Positions 56,347 through 64,000 of a DNA stretch of 64,000 bases are shown one piece after another. Origin of the DNA: Streptomyces graminofaciens (GTDB taxonomy: Bacteria > Actinomycetota > Actinomycetes > Streptomycetales > Streptomycetaceae); the NCBI RefSeq assembly GCF_030294945.1, contig NZ_AP018448.1, positions 7,346,001-7,410,000 of the forward strand, read 5' to 3'. The translations under genes and the position numbers were made by a program. Every line of letters starts with the position of its first letter. Position 1 is the stretch's first letter. Below the pieces are notes generated by a model that ran no database searches, was not told the DNA's origin, and worked only from the letters and a program-made list of their open reading frames with translations.

Positions 56347-57426
56347 ATGGGTGTCGGCACATGGCAGGGTTCACCCGAACCCACACCGACGAGCCAAAAT
56401 CGGGGCCAGGATCGGGGCCTGGGGCCAGGTCCGGGTCTGGGCCTGGGTCCGGGTCCGGGTCGACGTCGGGGCCGGAGCGAGGCGGCGGTACGGCATCGCC
56501 TGCGCCGCACGCTGCTCGCCCTCCTGATCGCGACCGCGGTCGTTGTGCCCGTATCGGCCGCGGCCCGCCCGAGCGTCCCGGCCCCGCGCCCGGCGTCCCT
56601 CGCACCGGTGACGGCGGCGACGCTCACGGAGACGTACCAGGCGAATCGAGCGAACGCCGCCGAGGCGGCCCGTATGGCGGCGGACCACGGCGACACCGGC
56701 CGAGCGGCCACGGACCGCTCGATGGCCGGGCCGTCCCGCCAGTTCCTGGCCTTCGACGGCCGTGGCCCCGGCCAGGCCGTCGAGGTCCTCGGTGACCTGG
56801 TGAAGGCCGACCGCATAGCCGTCCTCGTCCCGGGCTCCGACACCAGCCTGGACACCTACGACCGCTTCCGCAGAGCCGCGACCGCCCTGCACGACAGCAC
56901 GGGCCCGGGGACGGCGGTCATCGCCTGGCTCGGCTACGAAACGCCCGGGACGATCAGCACGACGGTCCTCACCCCGGACCGCGCCGAAGAGGCGGCCCCG
57001 CACCTGCGCGCGTTCATACGCGAACTGCGCGGCCTGGTGGGCGACTCCGCCCGACTCTCACTCCTGTGCCACTCCTACGGCTCGGTCGTCTGCGGCCGCG
57101 CCGCCTCCGGCCTGGACGTCGACGACATCGCCCTGGTCGGCAGCCCCGGCACGGGCGCGGACAACGCCGCCGCACTGCACACTCCCGCCCGCGTATGGGC
57201 GGCACGAGGCGCGGACGACTGGGTGGCCCTGGTCCCACACGCCCGGGCCGACCTGCTCGGTACGACGCTCGGCTTCGGCACCGACCCCGTCTCCCGCTCC
57301 TTCGGCGCCCAGGTCTTCGACGCGGGCCCCGGCGGCCACAGCGACTACTTCACCCCGGGCACGCCCTCGCTCACCAACCTCACCCGAATCGTCCGGGGCG
57401 ACACCGAGGAGGTAACCGGTGCATAG
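56347..57426 (+). CDS. DUF1023 alpha/beta hydrolase, secreted or anchored
   Basis: 359 residues from ATG 56347 (AGGGGAGGGGGCG upstream). A Gly/Pro-rich N-terminus (GPGPGLGLGPGPGRRRGR) precedes one hydrophobic segment TLLALLIATAVVVPVSAAA. The catalytic domain has RIAVLVPGSDTSLDTYDRFR, VIAWLGYETPG, LSLLCHSYGSVVCGRAA (nucleophile Ser in CHSYGS), VGSPGTGADNAAALH and GHSDYFTPGTPS with the His. This is the DUF1023 family of actinobacterial hydrolases. It overlaps the acyltransferase gene by eight bases, so it leads the operon. Confidence 0.85.
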   Translation: MGVGTWQGSPEPTPTSQNRGQDRGLGPGPGLGLGPGPGRRRGRSEAAVRHRLRRTLLALLIATAVVVPVSAAARPSVPAPRPASLAPVTAATLTETYQANRANAAEAARMAADHGDTGRAATDRSMAGPSRQFLAFDGRGPGQAVEVLGDLVKADRIAVLVPGSDTSLDTYDRFRRAATALHDSTGPGTAVIAWLGYETPGTISTTVLTPDRAEEAAPHLRAFIRELRGLVGDSARLSLLCHSYGSVVCGRAASGLDVDDIALVGSPGTGADNAAALHTPARVWAARGADDWVALVPHARADLLGTTLGFGTDPVSRSFGAQVFDAGPGGHSDYFTPGTPSLTNLTRIVRGDTEEVTGA

Positions 57427-58822
57427 GCCGACGACCGTCGCCGCCCCCACCGCGACCGAAGCTGTTACCGGACCCGCAGCCGCCGACGGTGCGGGTGGGA
57501 AAACGAACCCGGCCGAAGTCCGGGCGCACCCCCTCCGAGCCGCACGCACCGCACTGCGCCGAACCACCACCCACATCCACCACGCGACTCCCCCCACCCG
57601 AGACCGCGCGGTGGACGCCCTCAGGGCCCTCGCCATCACCGGCATAGTGCTGGGCCACTGGCTGGTCACCGCCCTCGTGCCCGACAGCGGCACCCTCCAC
57701 GCGGCAAGCCCCCTGCAACACATGCCCTGGCTCGCCCCCATCTCCTGGCTCTTCCAGACCCTCGCGGTGTTCTTCCTGGTCGGCGGCCATGTCGCCACGA
57801 AGAGCTACGCATCGGCCCGAGCCCACGGCACCCCGTACACCCACTGGCTCCACACCCGCCTGACCCGCCTGTTCAGCCCGGTGGCGGCGGTCCTGCTCCT
57901 CTGGACGGCCGTAGCGGCAGGCCTCCTCGTCACCGGCGCCCCCATGACCACGGTCCACGCGCTCCTGAAGCTGGCCCTGTCCCCGCTGTGGTTCCTCCTG
58001 GTCTTCGCCGCCCTCACCGCGGCCACGCCCCTCATCACCCGCCTCAACCCCCTGTGGCCCCTGGCCGTCGTCCTCCACGTGGACCTGATCCGCTTCGGCC
58101 TGGGCGGCCCCGAGGCACTCGGCTGGGTGAACCTGGCGGCGGGCTGGCTGGTGCCGTACACCCTGGGCGCGGCCTGGACCCGAGGCGAACTGGACCGCCG
58201 CCGGGCGGGCTGGCTCCTGCTCACCGGAGGTACGGCGGCGACGGCTGCCCTGATCGTCTGGGCCGGCTACCCGGCCTCGATGGTCGGCGTCCCCGGCGCG
58301 TCCGTCTCCAACCTGAACCCCCCGACGCTGGCCGCGGTCACCTTCGGCCTGGCCCAGTGCGGCCTGGCCCTGCTGCTGCGCGGCCCGCTCCGCCGCACAC
58401 TGACCCGGCGCCCCATGGCCTGGGCGGTGGTGGCCCTCGCCAACCTCTCCGCGATGACGATATTCCTCTGGCACCAGACCGCCCTGATGGCGACCACCGC
58501 CACAGGCCTGTCCGCGGGCCACCTCCCCGGCCTGCACACACCCCCCGACAACCTGGCCTGGGTGGCCGCCCGCCTAGCCTGGCTCCCGGTGTTCGCCCTG
58601 GCCCTCCTCCTCTGCTGGACGGCGTTCCACGGCTACGAGCACCGCCGTCCCCGTCCTCGTCCTCGTCCCCGCTTCGGGAAGGGCTCGCGAGTCGTACGCC
58701 TGCGCCGGCACCCGAAGCGGACCCTGCACCCGCAGGCGACTCAGCATCCGCAGGCGACCCAGCATCCGCAAGCGACCCGGCACCCCGAGAACCCCCGCCC
58801 CCGGCCGGTGCCCCATGCCTAG
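57419..58822 (+). CDS. Acyltransferase family membrane protein
   Basis: 467 residues from GTG 57419. Acyltransferase_3 fold with about ten helices: RDRAVDALRALAITGIVLGH (the conserved R..D.LRAL..I.VV..H with catalytic His), LFQTLAVFFLVGGHVATKSY, LAVVLHVDLIRFGLGGPEAL. It transfers acyl groups to extracytoplasmic sugars or lipids. The C-terminus ends in four HPQATQ-type units (58727-58790). Its end overlaps the start region of the kinase gene, so it is part of the same operon. Confidence 0.87.
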   Translation: MHRPTTVAAPTATEAVTGPAAADGAGGKTNPAEVRAHPLRAARTALRRTTTHIHHATPPTRDRAVDALRALAITGIVLGHWLVTALVPDSGTLHAASPLQHMPWLAPISWLFQTLAVFFLVGGHVATKSYASARAHGTPYTHWLHTRLTRLFSPVAAVLLLWTAVAAGLLVTGAPMTTVHALLKLALSPLWFLLVFAALTAATPLITRLNPLWPLAVVLHVDLIRFGLGGPEALGWVNLAAGWLVPYTLGAAWTRGELDRRRAGWLLLTGGTAATAALIVWAGYPASMVGVPGASVSNLNPPTLAAVTFGLAQCGLALLLRGPLRRTLTRRPMAWAVVALANLSAMTIFLWHQTALMATTATGLSAGHLPGLHTPPDNLAWVAARLAWLPVFALALLLCWTAFHGYEHRRPRPRPRPRFGKGSRVVRLRRHPKRTLHPQATQHPQATQHPQATRHPENPRPRPVPHA

Positions 58823-58832
58823 GGTGGTCCCG

Positions 58833-60221
58833 ATGAGCACGGTGGTGAATCAGTGGCTGACCAGAGGACTGCGTACGCTGCGCGAGGACTTGCTGAGCGG
58901 TGAGGCCCGGCCGCTGCCGCCGTCGGTGTGGCTGCGCTGGCTGCCACACGGCTTGGTCTTCCTGGTGGCGTTCGGCACCACGATCGCGAACCTCAACCAG
59001 TTCGCCGGCCAGTACGAGATGAGCATGGAGTACACCGTGCTGTGCTCGCTGGCGCAGGGCGTGGCCGTGGCGTTCGCGCTGTGGTGGCCGGTTCCGGCGT
59101 GGTGGGCCTCGATGCTGGTCACCTTCGTGGTGGCCATGGGTGTGCTGCCCCGGCTCTCCTCGGGGCTGGCCGAGATGATGCTCCCCTGGCCATGGGGACC
59201 GTCCGGCCTGGTCGCGCACGCGATGATCCTCTTCCTGCTCGCGCTGCGCGTGCCCACCCGCGTGGCGGCCGAGGCACTGGTGCTGACCACCCTGGGCACG
59301 TACGGCATGCAGTGGTTCGGCGGCGACGCGCACTACTCGTCGACGAGCACGGTGGCGACGGCCCTCTTCGCCGGCGTCGTCCTCCTCGGCAGCACGATGC
59401 GCGGTCGCCGCGAGGCCCGTACACAACTCGTCGAGCAGGCGAGCATCACCGCCGAGGAGCGCGCCCGCCGCACCCTTCTGGAGGAGCGCAGCCGTATCGC
59501 ACGCGAGCTGCACGACGTGGTCGCCCACCACATGTCGGTGATCTCCATCCAGGCCCAGGTCGCCCCGCACCTGGTGGAGAACCCCACCGAGGAGCTGAAG
59601 GAGAACCTCCACGGCATCCGGCAGAACGCGCTGGAGGCGCTCACCGAACTCCGCCGCGTCCTCGGCGTCCTGCGGTCCGAGAACCCACCGGACGCCGACG
59701 ACCCGCCCGCGATAACCGCCGCCGCCGAGGGCACCGCCCCGCACACCCCACAGCCGACCCTGGACCGCCTCGACGCGCTCATCGAGAACACCCGCGCCGC
59801 GGGCCTCACGGTGACCACCGAGATCCACGGGGACGTGACCCCGCTGCCGCCCGGCGTGGAGCTGTCGGCGTACCGGATCGTCCAGGAGGCGCTCAGCAAC
59901 GCGCTGCGGCACGCGCCCGGGTCGACCGTACGGGTGGAACTCACCCATTTCCCACGAGGCCTGCAGGTGCGCGTCATCAACTCCCGCCCGCAGCGGGCCG
60001 CCCCGCCGTCACCCGGCGCCGGTCACGGCCTGCTCGGTATGCGCGAGCGCGCCACGATGCTCGGCGGCACCCTCATGGCGGCCCAGACCTCGCACGGAGG
60101 CTTCGCGGTGGTGGCGTTCCTGCCCCGCGCCGCCGCCCCCGGCGCCGAGGACACCAGCCCTACCAGCCCCATCAGCCTCACCAGACCCACCGACACTCCC
60201 GGCACCTCACCGGTACTTTGA
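58833..60221 (+). CDS. Sensor histidine kinase (NarL-partner type), copy 1
   Basis: 462 residues from ATG 58833 with AGGGTGG upstream; ATG 58815 inside the acyltransferase end is the alternative. Four or five membrane helices (LPHGLVFLVAFGTTIANLNQ onwards) precede the HisKA_3 domain RSRIARELHDVVAHHMSVIS with the phospho-His, and an HATPase_c region: VELSAYRIVQEALSNALRHA, GAGHGLLGMRERATMLGGTL. A Thr/Pro tail ends it. Paired with the regulator 33 bases on. Paralogous to the kinase at 61020. Confidence 0.92.
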   Translation: MSTVVNQWLTRGLRTLREDLLSGEARPLPPSVWLRWLPHGLVFLVAFGTTIANLNQFAGQYEMSMEYTVLCSLAQGVAVAFALWWPVPAWWASMLVTFVVAMGVLPRLSSGLAEMMLPWPWGPSGLVAHAMILFLLALRVPTRVAAEALVLTTLGTYGMQWFGGDAHYSSTSTVATALFAGVVLLGSTMRGRREARTQLVEQASITAEERARRTLLEERSRIARELHDVVAHHMSVISIQAQVAPHLVENPTEELKENLHGIRQNALEALTELRRVLGVLRSENPPDADDPPAITAAAEGTAPHTPQPTLDRLDALIENTRAAGLTVTTEIHGDVTPLPPGVELSAYRIVQEALSNALRHAPGSTVRVELTHFPRGLQVRVINSRPQRAAPPSPGAGHGLLGMRERATMLGGTLMAAQTSHGGFAVVAFLPRAAAPGAEDTSPTSPISLTRPTDTPGTSPVL

Positions 60222-60254
60222 CCGGCGCCGGACATGACAGGAGACGGGACCCAC

Positions 60255-60929
60255 ATGACGAGCAGCACCATCCGCGTACTGATCGCCGACGACCAGCAGA
60301 TGGTCCGGCAGGGCTTCTCCGTGCTGCTCAACACCCAGCCCGACATCGACGTCGTCGGCCAGGCCGTGCACGGCCTCGACGCGATCGACAAGGTCGCCGA
60401 ACTCGCCCCGGACGTCGTCCTGATGGACATCCGCATGCCCGAACTCGGCGGCATCGAGGCCACCCGCCGCATCACCACCGAGCGACCCCACATCAGGGTC
60501 CTGGTCCTCACCACCTTCGACCTCGACGAGTACGTGTACGAGGCGCTGCGCGCGGGAGCCTCCGGGTTTCTCCTGAAGGACGCCTCCGCCGACCAACTCG
60601 CCGAGGCGGTAAGGGTGGTGGCAGCCGGCGACGCCCTGCTCGCCCCCGGTATCACCCGTCGGCTGATCGCGGAGTTCTCCCGCCTGGGCAGCACACCCCG
60701 CGCCCCCTTGAAGGAGCGCGTCGGCGACCTCACCGAACGTGAGACGGAGGTCCTCGCACTCATCGCACAGGGCCTGTCCAACGCCGAGATCGCGGGGCGC
60801 CTCGTCGTCGCCGAACAGACCGTGAAGACCCATGTGAGCCGCATCCTGGTCAAGCTGGGCCTGCGCGACCGCACCCAGGCGGCCGTCTTCGCCTACGAGT
60901 CGGGACTGGTCCGACCCGCGGGGTACTGA
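60255..60929 (+). CDS. NarL/FixJ-type response regulator, copy 1
   Basis: 224 residues from ATG 60255 (CAGGAGACG upstream; an ATG at 60234 is within the operon leader). Receiver: TIRVLIADDQQMVRQGFSVL, DVVLMDIRMPELGGIEATRR with the phospho-Asp, VLVLTTFDLDEYVYEALRAG, FLLKDAS. C-terminal LuxR HTH: LTERETEVLALIAQGLSNAE, IAGRLVVAEQTVKTHVSRIL. Target genes unknown; the shared 18-bp element upstream of both kinase units is a candidate site. Confidence 0.95.
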   Translation: MTSSTIRVLIADDQQMVRQGFSVLLNTQPDIDVVGQAVHGLDAIDKVAELAPDVVLMDIRMPELGGIEATRRITTERPHIRVLVLTTFDLDEYVYEALRAGASGFLLKDASADQLAEAVRVVAAGDALLAPGITRRLIAEFSRLGSTPRAPLKERVGDLTERETEVLALIAQGLSNAEIAGRLVVAEQTVKTHVSRILVKLGLRDRTQAAVFAYESGLVRPAGY

Positions 60930-60976
60930 GGGACGCGCCGGGAGTGCCGAGCGGACGGCCGCTCCGGAGCCGGACG

Positions 60977-60994
60977 ACCCGTAGTACCTGAGAG
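60977..60994 (+). promoter_or_regulatory. 18-bp element shared by both two-component transcription units (copy 2)
   Basis: ACCCGTAGTACCTGAGAG, identical to 56217-56234, 26 bases before the second kinase start. Following bases GGACCTAGAAGGACC contain the possible ribosome binding site. Confidence 0.65.
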
Positions 60995-61019
60995 GGACCT
61001 AGAAGGACCCTCCTCACTG

Positions 61020-62429
61020 GTGACGACTCCGACCCCGCCCCCGCCTACCGTTTTCACTGTGACCGAGACAACCCACACGCAGAGCACGCCATCACGGGGC
61101 GGGGCCAAGGAACGCAGCCCGGAATTCAGGCTGGCGGTCAACGCCCTGCGCGGGCTGTGGCAGGACATGTTCCAGGACGCCCTCGTCTACCGCCCGTTGC
61201 CTCGCAGGCACATGGACGGCCCTCTCATCCGAAAGCTGCCCCCGCGCATCCGCGAGCGCGCGGTCTGGGCCCCACACGCGGTGGTGGTGGCTGCCGGACT
61301 CCTCGCGATGCTCATCTCCGTCGAGGGCAACGGCGGCAATGACTTCACCCAACTGCTCTCCGGCCTCTGCTCCCTGGCCGCGGTCCTGCTGACCCTCGCC
61401 AGGCCGGTCGGTGCCTTCTGGGCCTCGATGGCGGCGACCCTGATCAGCAGCATGCTCGGCAGCAACTTCAGCGACTGGCCGTGGATCCCCGGTGCCTTCG
61501 CGACCCACCTCGTGGTCCTCACCGTGGTGGCACTGCGCACCAGGCCCCGGATCGCCGCCTGGATGTGGGGCATCACGGCCCTCTACAGCATGTTCGCCGA
61601 GACGTTCTTCAGCTCGCGCTACGACTACAGCTACGACGACTACTACTACAGCACCAACACCGGTCCGATGCTGACGGTCTCGGCCTTCGCCCTCCTGTTC
61701 GTCTCCGTCCTGCAGATACGCCGCACGGCCGCGCAGGAGGTGACCGCCCAGCTGACGGTGACGGCCCACGAGCGTTCCCGGCGCACCCTGCTGGAGGAGC
61801 GCACGACGATCGCCCGCGAACTGCACGACGTGGTCGCCCACCACATGTCGGTGGTCGCCATCCAGGCCGAGGCCGCCCCCTACCGCGTGGAGAACCCGCC
61901 GCCCGAGCTGGAGCAGGCCTTCGTCACGATCCGGGAGAACGCGGTGGCGGCCCTCACCGAACTGCGCCGCGTCCTCGGAGTCGTCCGCGCCGAGGACTAC
62001 GAGGCCCCGGACGCCCCGCAGCCCACCCTCGCCGACCTCGACGGCCTGCTCGCCAATGTGCGCGAGGCCGGCCTGACGGTGGACAAGGTGGTCACCGGAG
62101 CGGTGCGCGAACTCCCGCAGGGCGTGGAGCTGTCGGCGTACCGGATCGTCCAGGAGGCCCTCAGCAACACCCTGCGGCACGCCCCGGGCGCGACGGCCCG
62201 CGTGGAGATAGCCCATGTGCTCGGCGGTCTCGGCGTGCGCATAGTCAACGGCCCCTCCCCGGAGGTGACCCTGGTGAAGTCCACCCACGGCGCGGGCCAC
62301 GGCCTGACCGGCATGCGCGAGCGCGTCACGATGCTGAACGGCGAGATGGCGACGGGCGAGACGGACGACGGAGGTTACGAGGTGACGGTGTTCCTGCCGG
62401 TCGCCACCATGAGTGAGGCCGACGCATGA
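61020..62429 (+). CDS. Sensor histidine kinase (NarL-partner type), copy 2
   Basis: 469 residues from GTG 61020; GTG 61059 is a possible alternative. Membrane helices cover about 85-215 (HAVVVAAGLLAMLISVEGNG), with a Tyr/Asp-rich extracytoplasmic loop YDYSYDDYYYSTNTG. The HisKA_3 domain is RTTIARELHDVVAHHMSVVA and the ATPase region VELSAYRIVQEALSNTLRHA, GAGHGLTGMRERVTMLNGEM. Highly similar to the copy at 58833, which points to duplication of a two-component pair. It overlaps its regulator in ATGA fashion. Confidence 0.92.
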   Translation: MTTPTPPPPTVFTVTETTHTQSTPSRGGAKERSPEFRLAVNALRGLWQDMFQDALVYRPLPRRHMDGPLIRKLPPRIRERAVWAPHAVVVAAGLLAMLISVEGNGGNDFTQLLSGLCSLAAVLLTLARPVGAFWASMAATLISSMLGSNFSDWPWIPGAFATHLVVLTVVALRTRPRIAAWMWGITALYSMFAETFFSSRYDYSYDDYYYSTNTGPMLTVSAFALLFVSVLQIRRTAAQEVTAQLTVTAHERSRRTLLEERTTIARELHDVVAHHMSVVAIQAEAAPYRVENPPPELEQAFVTIRENAVAALTELRRVLGVVRAEDYEAPDAPQPTLADLDGLLANVREAGLTVDKVVTGAVRELPQGVELSAYRIVQEALSNTLRHAPGATARVEIAHVLGGLGVRIVNGPSPEVTLVKSTHGAGHGLTGMRERVTMLNGEMATGETDDGGYEVTVFLPVATMSEADA

Positions 62430-63091
62430 CCATCCGAGTGCTGATCGCCGACGACCAGATGATGGTCCGCGAGGGTTTCTCGGTGCTGCTCGGTGCGATG
62501 CCGGACATCGAGGTGGTCGGCGAGGCGGTCAACGGCCGTGACGCGGTCGACCGGGTCCGGGAGCTCTCCCCGGACGTCGTCCTGATGGACATCCGCATGC
62601 CCGAGCTGAACGGCATCGAGGCGACCCGGGAGATCGTGGCGGCGGACGGCGGCGCGAAGGTGCTGGTGCTGACGACGTTCGACCTGGACGAGTACGTGTA
62701 CCAGGCGCTGCGCGCGGGGGCCTCCGGGTTCCTGCTCAAGGACGCCTCGGCGCGCCAGCTGGCCGACGGGGTGCGGGTGGTGGCGGCCGGCGAGGCCCTG
62801 CTGGCGCCGTCCATCACCAAGCGGCTGATTACGGAGTTTTCCAAGCTCGCCGACACACCCCGGCCCTCGGCGGCGGCCCAGCTGGCGTACGGGGAGCTGA
62901 CCGAACGGGAGACGGAGGTGCTGGTCCTCATCGCGCAGGGCCTGTCGAACGCGGAGATAGCGGAGCGACTGGTGGTCGCCGAGTCCACGATCAAGACCCA
63001 TGTGAGCCGTGTCCTGGTCAAGCTGGGCCTGCGCGACCGCACGCAGGCGGCGGTGTTCGCCTACGAGGCGCGGCTGGTCACACCGGGCTGA
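62426..63091 (+). CDS. NarL/FixJ-type response regulator, copy 2
   Basis: 221 residues from ATG 62426. TIRVLIADDQMMVREGFSVL, DVVLMDIRMPELNGIEATRE (phospho-Asp), FDLDEYVYQALRAGASGFLL, and HTH ELTERETEVLVLIAQGLSNA, EIAERLVVAESTIKTHVSRV. Most of the sequence is identical in pattern to the copy at 60255; the linker before the HTH differs (TPRPSAAAQLAYG against TPRAPLKERVGD). Translationally coupled to the second kinase. Confidence 0.95.
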   Translation: MTIRVLIADDQMMVREGFSVLLGAMPDIEVVGEAVNGRDAVDRVRELSPDVVLMDIRMPELNGIEATREIVAADGGAKVLVLTTFDLDEYVYQALRAGASGFLLKDASARQLADGVRVVAAGEALLAPSITKRLITEFSKLADTPRPSAAAQLAYGELTERETEVLVLIAQGLSNAEIAERLVVAESTIKTHVSRVLVKLGLRDRTQAAVFAYEARLVTPG

Positions 63092-63205
63092 GATTCTCCG
63101 CAAGGTTTGGCTTCAAATGGCACCCCTCGGTGACCGGCTGAGGCTGGGGGGCGCTTTAAAATGATCTTTGCGATCGCTACCCCCACAGGACTGGAGAGTC
63201 GTCCC

Positions 63206-63568
63206 ATGCCGTCGCCCACCACCCCCCACGGCCGCAAGGCCATACTTGTCCTCACCGTCGCCGCCATGGCCGCAGCGGGATTGGCCTTCCCCCAGACCGC
63301 GCTGGCGGGGAGCAGTGGCCAGCGCATCCAGTTCTGCAGTTCTGCGGGCAAGGCCGGTTACGCGACTGCGGACGGCAACGACCACAACGGCAAACCCGCA
63401 ATAGGCAGGTACTGGCGTTTCGGCAGCAACGGCTGTGTCACTGACACAGAAGGCTGGTGGCAGGGACGCGTGAGGATCAACTGGCTCATGGACGACGCTT
63501 CGTCTCGGACGACCTACTGCGACGTACCGAAAAGTCAGGCCGGCGATGTCTTCACCTGCCGGGGCTGA
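63206..63568 (+). CDS. Small secreted protein with four cysteines
   Basis: 120 residues from ATG 63206 (CTGGAGAG upstream). Signal peptide: GRKAILVLTVAAMAAAGLAF followed by PQTALAGSS, with cleavage likely after ALA. The mature domain of about 85 residues has Cys in IQFCSSAG, NGCVTD, TYCDVP and FTCRG, enough for two disulfides, and Trp/Tyr-rich strands RYWRFGSNG and GWWQGRVRINW. It resembles small extracellular beta proteins of Streptomyces; family not recognised. Upstream TTTAAAATGATC is an AT-rich possible promoter part. Confidence 0.75.
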   Translation: MPSPTTPHGRKAILVLTVAAMAAAGLAFPQTALAGSSGQRIQFCSSAGKAGYATADGNDHNGKPAIGRYWRFGSNGCVTDTEGWWQGRVRINWLMDDASSRTTYCDVPKSQAGDVFTCRG

Positions 63569-63725
63569 TGCTTGTCCTGAAAGTCGGCCTCGGGGGAATG
63601 AGCGGCTTCCGCAGGGCCGAGGCGCCGCCGACGGGAGGGGAGGGACCCCCGGAGGGGTGCCACCGAAAGGCCACGCACCGTGACACCCCTGGTCAGGAAG
63701 GGGTTCGCCGGGCTAGCGTCCGACC

Positions 63726-64000
63726 ATGGCAGCTGCTTTCGACCTCGCTTTCGACCCTTGGGACCCGGCGTTCGTCGCCGACCCGTACCCGGCCTACGCC
63801 GAGCTGCGGGAGCTGGGCCGTGTGCACTACTTCGAGCGGACCAACCAGTGGCTGGTGTCGCACCACGCGGATGTCTCGGCGTTGCTGCGGGACCGGCGGC
63901 TCGGGCGGACGTATCAGCACAGGTTCACCCATGAGGACTTCGGCCGGAGTGCGCCGCCGGCGGAGCACGAGCCGTTCCACACGCTGAACGACCACGGGAT
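63726..64000 (+). CDS. Cytochrome P450, N-terminal part (cut by window end)
   Basis: ATG 63726 begins MAAAFDLAFDPWDPAFVADP, YPAYAELRELGRVHYFERTN, QWLVSHHADVSALLRDRRLG, RTYQHRFTHEDFGRSAPPAE. The 'F.DPYP.YAELR..G.V......W.V..H.DV..LLRD.RLGR' string is the standard start of bacterial P450 monooxygenases. The heme Cys and the I-helix are beyond the end of the window. It is preceded by an untranslated 157-base gap with a GGGAGGGACCCCCGGAGGGG patch. Function of this P450 cannot be stated. Confidence 0.88.
   Translation, partial: MAAAFDLAFDPWDPAFVADPYPAYAELRELGRVHYFERTNQWLVSHHADVSALLRDRRLGRTYQHRFTHEDFGRSAPPAEHEPFHTLNDHG

Overview
The window is high-GC actinobacterial DNA. Its gene content (kynurenine genes next to fba/pyrE, an HspR-type clpB promoter, many GTG starts and ATGA/GTGA start-stop overlaps) fits a Streptomyces chromosome. 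It falls into two parts that meet at a sharp junction near 31503-31510.

Positions 1-31503 are one side of a temperate siphovirus-type prophage; its other end, with the integrase, lies to the left of the window. The order is: (a) 1-2402, small membrane and zinc-finger proteins resembling the accessory transfer genes of actinomycete integrative/conjugative elements; (b) 2758-4497, a lipoprotein, a three-gene minus-strand operon headed by a ribbon-helix-helix regulator, and a divergent DUF6011/SWIM-type gene, with three copies of a palindromic operator between them; (c) 4629-18335, packaging and head genes (small and large terminase, a portal fused to a MuF-like tail, ClpP-like protease, HK97-type capsid), connectors, two paralogous tail-tube genes, a free-standing HNH endonuclease, and tail chaperones joined by a -1 frameshift at CCCTTTG; (d) 18328-26260, tape measure and minor tail proteins, one carrying an inserted lectin-like domain; (e) 26263-28470, amidase endolysin, two holin candidates and a membrane-anchored collagen-like protein; (f) 28587-31502, a lysogeny/accessory end with two XRE regulators and small CxxC proteins.

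The prophage ends inside a host gene: the minus-strand circularly permuted ATP-grasp gene keeps about 321 native residues and then runs into phage DNA.

Positions 31510-64000 are host chromosome: two related LuxR-type regulators around a coupled pair (a secreted peptide with four DSGWG repeats and a small Rieske-like protein without cluster ligands); an F420/FMN-type oxidoreductase; clpB under an HAIR operator; a YbjN protein; a membrane mannosyltransferase; an aminotransferase that holds a TG1-like attB; four tandem one-helix proteins with Cys/Ser/Gly-rich tails; DUF2617 and a membrane spermidine-synthase-like protein; a CoxG-like protein; an aldose epimerase with pyrE; fba; a DHA2 efflux pump; DUF3151; the kynurenine genes (TDO, kynureninase, probable formamidase); a DUF1023 hydrolase - acyltransferase - two-component operon; a second paralogous two-component pair; a small secreted protein; and the start of a cytochrome P450. 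The two two-component transcription units share an 18-bp upstream element. No tRNA, rRNA, insertion sequence or CRISPR array was seen.
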